Below, piece after piece: positions 7,080 through 9,816 of a DNA stretch of 9,816 bases. The stretch is from VRUG01 sp965372745. Lineage in GTDB: Bacteria; Planctomycetota; Phycisphaerae; Sedimentisphaerales; Anaerobacaceae. Position numbers and translations under genes: made by a program. Under the pieces are notes generated by a model. It did not search any database. It was not told where the DNA came from and saw nothing but the letters and a program-made list of their open reading frames with translations. Location of the stretch: positions 1 to 9,816 of the forward strand of contig CBDVDM010000045.1 of assembly GCA_965372745.1 (NCBI GenBank), written 5' to 3'. Position 1 is the stretch's first letter. Each line of letters begins with the position of its first letter.

Positions 7080-8870
7080 CTATTTAGATTGTTCCATTTG
7101 CCTCAGTATTTTTTGCTCGAACTGTTTAAACTTTTCTGCAAGGTCAGGTCTTTCAATTTTGATTCTCTCGATAAGGCTTTGTTTCAGATTAGGTGGATAA
7201 TATGGAGAGTTTACAAAGTCCATAAGAGCAAGGAATCTTAGAAATTTAAGGTCCGGCAGCATGACTCTTTCTTCGCCGCTAAAGCCGTCCCTGTAATGCT
7301 CATAGACTTCCTTCGCCATTTGTTCTCTTCCAAAACATTCATCATCGTCGTGCATTGCATATCTAAAGTAAGCTTCCTGCAGCAGGGCCTGAATTATTTT
7401 CTGTGCATCATGGATACCAAGACCGCCTAATTTGTCTCTTATTCGGCTTCTTGTAAAAACGGCTACAGGGACATTCAGGTCAGCTGACGGATAGAGTGTT
7501 TTAAGCTGGTTATAGATTTGTTGTGCTTTTGATTGCAGACCGGCGAGATAAAAGTCGACGATGGCATTTTTGAGCATATTTTTATGACCTGTTGTCCATG
7601 TCTTGTATGCACCTTTTTCGCCTCTGAGCTCTTTATATTTTTCTATCACAGCCATTACAGCATTATTGTATGGGTCAAACATTCTAAGGTTTTTGCGCAG
7701 ATATACGGTTTTAGTCTGAATCGGCAAATCAGACAGTCTGTCACCGGGCTGGATTTGTGCATTCTGCTGTGATGGTGCTGGAATGGAATAAATAAATATT
7801 TTTCCATTGTTAAACAGATTTTGCAAACTGTGAATAATGATACGGTCTGTATTCGTCTCGTCTATTGAGAATTCATCTTTTCCTGCGATTTCCAGACCCT
7901 TTACAGCCCAGTAGATAGCGTGAGAGTCCGGATGTCTCCAGTCCAGCGGGAGATGCCTGTTTGGGTCGTCATAGTCAACCGGGCCATAAGTGTTGTTGAT
8001 TTGCTTCATCGAAACAGGCTCGAGTTTCCATGTGTTTCGCAGCTCATGTGCCTTTGCAAAAAGGTCAAAGTTCCTGAGAGCTTTTGTGCCTCTGAATTCG
8101 TCAATTACACTAAAAACCTGTGTGTCGAACCTATTTGGGTTTTGCCTTAAAGATAAATAATTCTGTATCAGTGTATCTTTGTCGTCAAAGATTGGGTCTG
8201 ATTCTTTTAAAGCCTGGATTAACGGGATGATATTAGAGTCATTGATGATTTGTTCCAAGTCAGTCGGTGTTTCGGCAAGGGCGTCGAAAAAGTCACTGTC
8301 AGCAGGTTCGAGCAGCGGTTCCATCATGGTCGCCAATTGCAGCTTATAGTATTTGTGAGCATCATCCATTATGCCGCCCATCTTGTGCTGGAAAATCCAT
8401 GCAAGGGACCTGTACAGGATGATACTTTTGGGGTTTAAAGGTATGCCCTGGTCCCTCAGTAGTTCGTATCCGTTTTTGACCCATCTCCATCTTTCATGCG
8501 GTTGCTCTGCGGGCATAGCGACCGAGATATTGTATGCCATATTCCATGCATGGAAATCCCAGACTGAAGCGAATCTCGGCTGTAACGTCGTAATCCATTC
8601 GGCTAATTGTTTTGCATCGAAGAATTGGCCTTCCATTTTGAGCTTATCGGCTCGCATCCATAAAATATCAACAACAAGGCCTCTGAATGCCCCCATTGCA
8701 ACAGTTGCAAAGGCCAGTGAAGGCGGCGCATTTTCCAAAGCGTCATTGCTTATAAGCTTCATTTCATGGCGTTTTGCATTTATATAATCCATCTGGGCAC
8801 CTGCACCGATTAGTAAAGCTGCAGCAAGAAGTGTCGCTGTGAAACAGATTATTAAATTTCGCAAACGCAT
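7080..8870 (-). CDS. Membrane-anchored TPR-like protein of unknown function (planctomycete-type)
   Basis: A 596-residue protein I cannot assign a function to. It begins with a basic MRLRN and a hydrophobic helix (6-25), either an uncleaved anchor or a signal peptide, so the rest should lie outside the cytoplasm. Residues 55-120 hold the best conserved-looking block: GAFRGLVVDILWMRADKLK (60-78), then helix pairs around QLAEWITTLQPRFASVW (88-104) and AWNMAYNISV (108-117), with the spacing of TPR repeats. A second block, LDWRHPDSHAIYWAVKGLE (309-327), contains HAIYWA, and helical repeat-like segments recur near 437-462 and 484-530. From memory, similar proteins occur in Planctomycetota and some other phyla without a known role. 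The gene lies 28 bases after the ABC permease and 5 before pcrA. Pairing with the permease suggests an export or envelope task, which is inference only. The ribosome binding site is weak. Confidence 0.8.
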   Translation of the reverse strand: MRLRNLIICFTATLLAAALLIGAGAQMDYINAKRHEMKLISNDALENAPPSLAFATVAMGAFRGLVVDILWMRADKLKMEGQFFDAKQLAEWITTLQPRFASVWDFHAWNMAYNISVAMPAEQPHERWRWVKNGYELLRDQGIPLNPKSIILYRSLAWIFQHKMGGIMDDAHKYYKLQLATMMEPLLEPADSDFFDALAETPTDLEQIINDSNIIPLIQALKESDPIFDDKDTLIQNYLSLRQNPNRFDTQVFSVIDEFRGTKALRNFDLFAKAHELRNTWKLEPVSMKQINNTYGPVDYDDPNRHLPLDWRHPDSHAIYWAVKGLEIAGKDEFSIDETNTDRIIIHSLQNLFNNGKIFIYSIPAPSQQNAQIQPGDRLSDLPIQTKTVYLRKNLRMFDPYNNAVMAVIEKYKELRGEKGAYKTWTTGHKNMLKNAIVDFYLAGLQSKAQQIYNQLKTLYPSADLNVPVAVFTRSRIRDKLGGLGIHDAQKIIQALLQEAYFRYAMHDDDECFGREQMAKEVYEHYRDGFSGEERVMLPDLKFLRFLALMDFVNSPYYPPNLKQSLIERIKIERPDLAEKFKQFEQKILRQMEQSK

Positions 8871-8898
8871 GAGTTTTTAAGTTCCAGGTATTTACGGG

Positions 8899-9816
8899 TT
8901 ATACAATAACTTTTGCAATCTCTTTATAACTGAAAATGATTAAGCCAAAAATTAATAATATTAAAGCTTTAAAACAAACCATCATGGCAGTAACTTTAGC
9001 TAATAATGTCCATGATAACAATCTGGCTGGTACCAGAAATTTAGCAGGTGTGAATGTGTCAAACCGGGGTAAAAGGAGCACAAAAGGTCTGACTGTAAAA
9101 TTATAAATTATGCCTGTTTCTTCGCTAAGTAACTCGAAAGATTCCAGGCAGAAACTGCTGGTAGTGCCTGTAAAAAAGACAGCAAGCGAAAGTAGAATCG
9201 CAACCGGAAATGAAAGAAAACTTGCGGCAAATATCCCCAGACAGGCAAGAAAGACAAGACGCAACAAAATTAAAAGGACGGATTTTATGAAATTGGCGGT
9301 GAAAGTATCTGCCTTGTAAAGAACTTCAAGTCCGTCTTCCGGAGGGAAGATAACGACAGTGTTATTTAATGGTATATTTAAGAACCTGACAGCGAGGTAA
9401 CCGTCCTTTGCAATTGCGTCAGCAGGTACCTGGATTTCATGGAAGGTGCGTATGATGTCCTTTCGGTCGAAACGATAAACCGGCGTTTCAATACTGCCGT
9501 ATTTGAGTTGTCTGATGTCGCCGACATCGAATCTGCCAAAGACATGCAGGTCCGGCGGATTGACAGAAACGTCATATTTGAATCTGATGAATAAACTCTG
9601 GTTTGCTTCGAGCGGTTTTACATTTTCGAATTCCCAGAGAAGTTCCTGCGCCGGGCCGGCAGCTCTTTGGGCCATTTTTTTCTGGCTGGTCAACTGGGCG
9701 ATAATTTCCCTGCGTGACATTCCAGGCGGCAGCTGGCCGGTTGTGTCTAACTTTTTGTAATGCTTCTGAACTTCCTTTGTAACATCAATTTCAGGCGGAG
9801 TCAGGCTGGCGCGAGC
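8899..9816 (-). CDS. ABC-2 type transporter permease, C-terminal part (5' end outside window)
   Basis: The frame is open at the right edge, giving 305 visible residues; an ATG at 9720 is internal, since 32 more codons without a stop precede it. Numbering from the first visible residue: about 50-165 is soluble and beta-rich (LFIRFKYDVSVNPPD, then LAVRFLNIP and VIFPPEDGLEVLY), probably an extracytoplasmic domain between membrane spans. Spans follow at roughly 178-201 and 203-222, and a last one at 270-295. The ending, a conserved Pro in LLLPRFDTFTP, then SWTLL, a span and FSYKEIAKV, resembles the end of ABC-2 permeases (NosY/GldF-like). Similar large permeases with such a domain are familiar from planctomycetes. 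An ATPase partner would be expected beyond the right edge. The cargo is unknown. The family call rests on the tail pattern and topology, so it is moderate. Confidence 0.7.
   Translation of the reverse strand, partial: ARASLTPPEIDVTKEVQKHYKKLDTTGQLPPGMSRREIIAQLTSQKKMAQRAAGPAQELLWEFENVKPLEANQSLFIRFKYDVSVNPPDLHVFGRFDVGDIRQLKYGSIETPVYRFDRKDIIRTFHEIQVPADAIAKDGYLAVRFLNIPLNNTVVIFPPEDGLEVLYKADTFTANFIKSVLLILLRLVFLACLGIFAASFLSFPVAILLSLAVFFTGTTSSFCLESFELLSEETGIIYNFTVRPFVLLLPRFDTFTPAKFLVPARLLSWTLLAKVTAMMVCFKALILLIFGLIIFSYKEIAKVIV

Noticed and set aside
8899..9720. A complete 273-residue protein starting at the ATG at 9720
   Set aside because: The frame stays open for 32 more codons to the window edge, and the content matches the tail of a larger permease.
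1..9816. Defence island, CRISPR, insertion sequence, prophage or tRNA genes
   Set aside because: No direct repeat array, transposase, integrase, nuclease-effector pair or tRNA-like segment was seen; the genes are core metabolic, repair and envelope functions packed on one strand.

Overview
The window is a tightly packed block of eight genes, all on the minus strand and reading from right to left, with no gap longer than about 30 bases. It has no RNA genes, mobile elements, CRISPR arrays or prophage traits, and no convincing promoter or terminator. Both outer genes are cut by the window edges. DNA composition looks AT-leaning (roughly 40-45% GC by eye). The organism is probably a planctomycete, perhaps of the Phycisphaerae/Sedimentisphaerales kind. 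This rests on the two rightmost genes: an ABC-2 permease with an extracytoplasmic beta-rich domain, and a large anchored protein with helical repeats that resembles proteins I associate with Planctomycetota. The placement is inferred from memory of families, not from a search.

In transcription order (right to left): (1) 9816-8899, C-terminal part of an ABC-2 type permease; (2) 8870-7080, a 596-residue membrane-anchored, TPR-like protein of unknown function; (3) 7074-4924, PcrA/UvrD helicase; (4) 4897-3488, glucose-6-phosphate isomerase; (5) 3491-2478, an AEC-family (auxin efflux carrier-like) transporter; (6) 2464-1376, mannose-1-phosphate guanylyltransferase; (7) 1366-956, YqgF/RuvX; (8) 959-1, N-terminal two thirds of a DacB/PBP4-type D-Ala-D-Ala carboxypeptidase. 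Gaps are 28, 5, 26, -4, 13, 9 and -4 bases, which suggests one long transcript or a few overlapping ones.

The genes mix housekeeping and envelope functions. Pgi makes fructose-6-phosphate, from which GDP-mannose is made; ManC does the last step of that route, while the two middle enzymes (phosphomannose isomerase and phosphomannomutase) are not in the window. DacB acts on peptidoglycan outside the cytoplasm. PcrA and YqgF act on DNA or RNA. The permease and the TPR-like protein probably form an export or envelope module with an ATPase encoded beyond the right edge.

I did not find a clear new defence, mobile or regulatory system. The items most worth a second look are the uncharacterised permease/TPR-like pair, an apparent Asn-to-Gly change in the SxN motif of DacB, and a slippery A-AAA-AAC heptamer just before the yqgF stop, where a -1 shift would enter the dacB frame.
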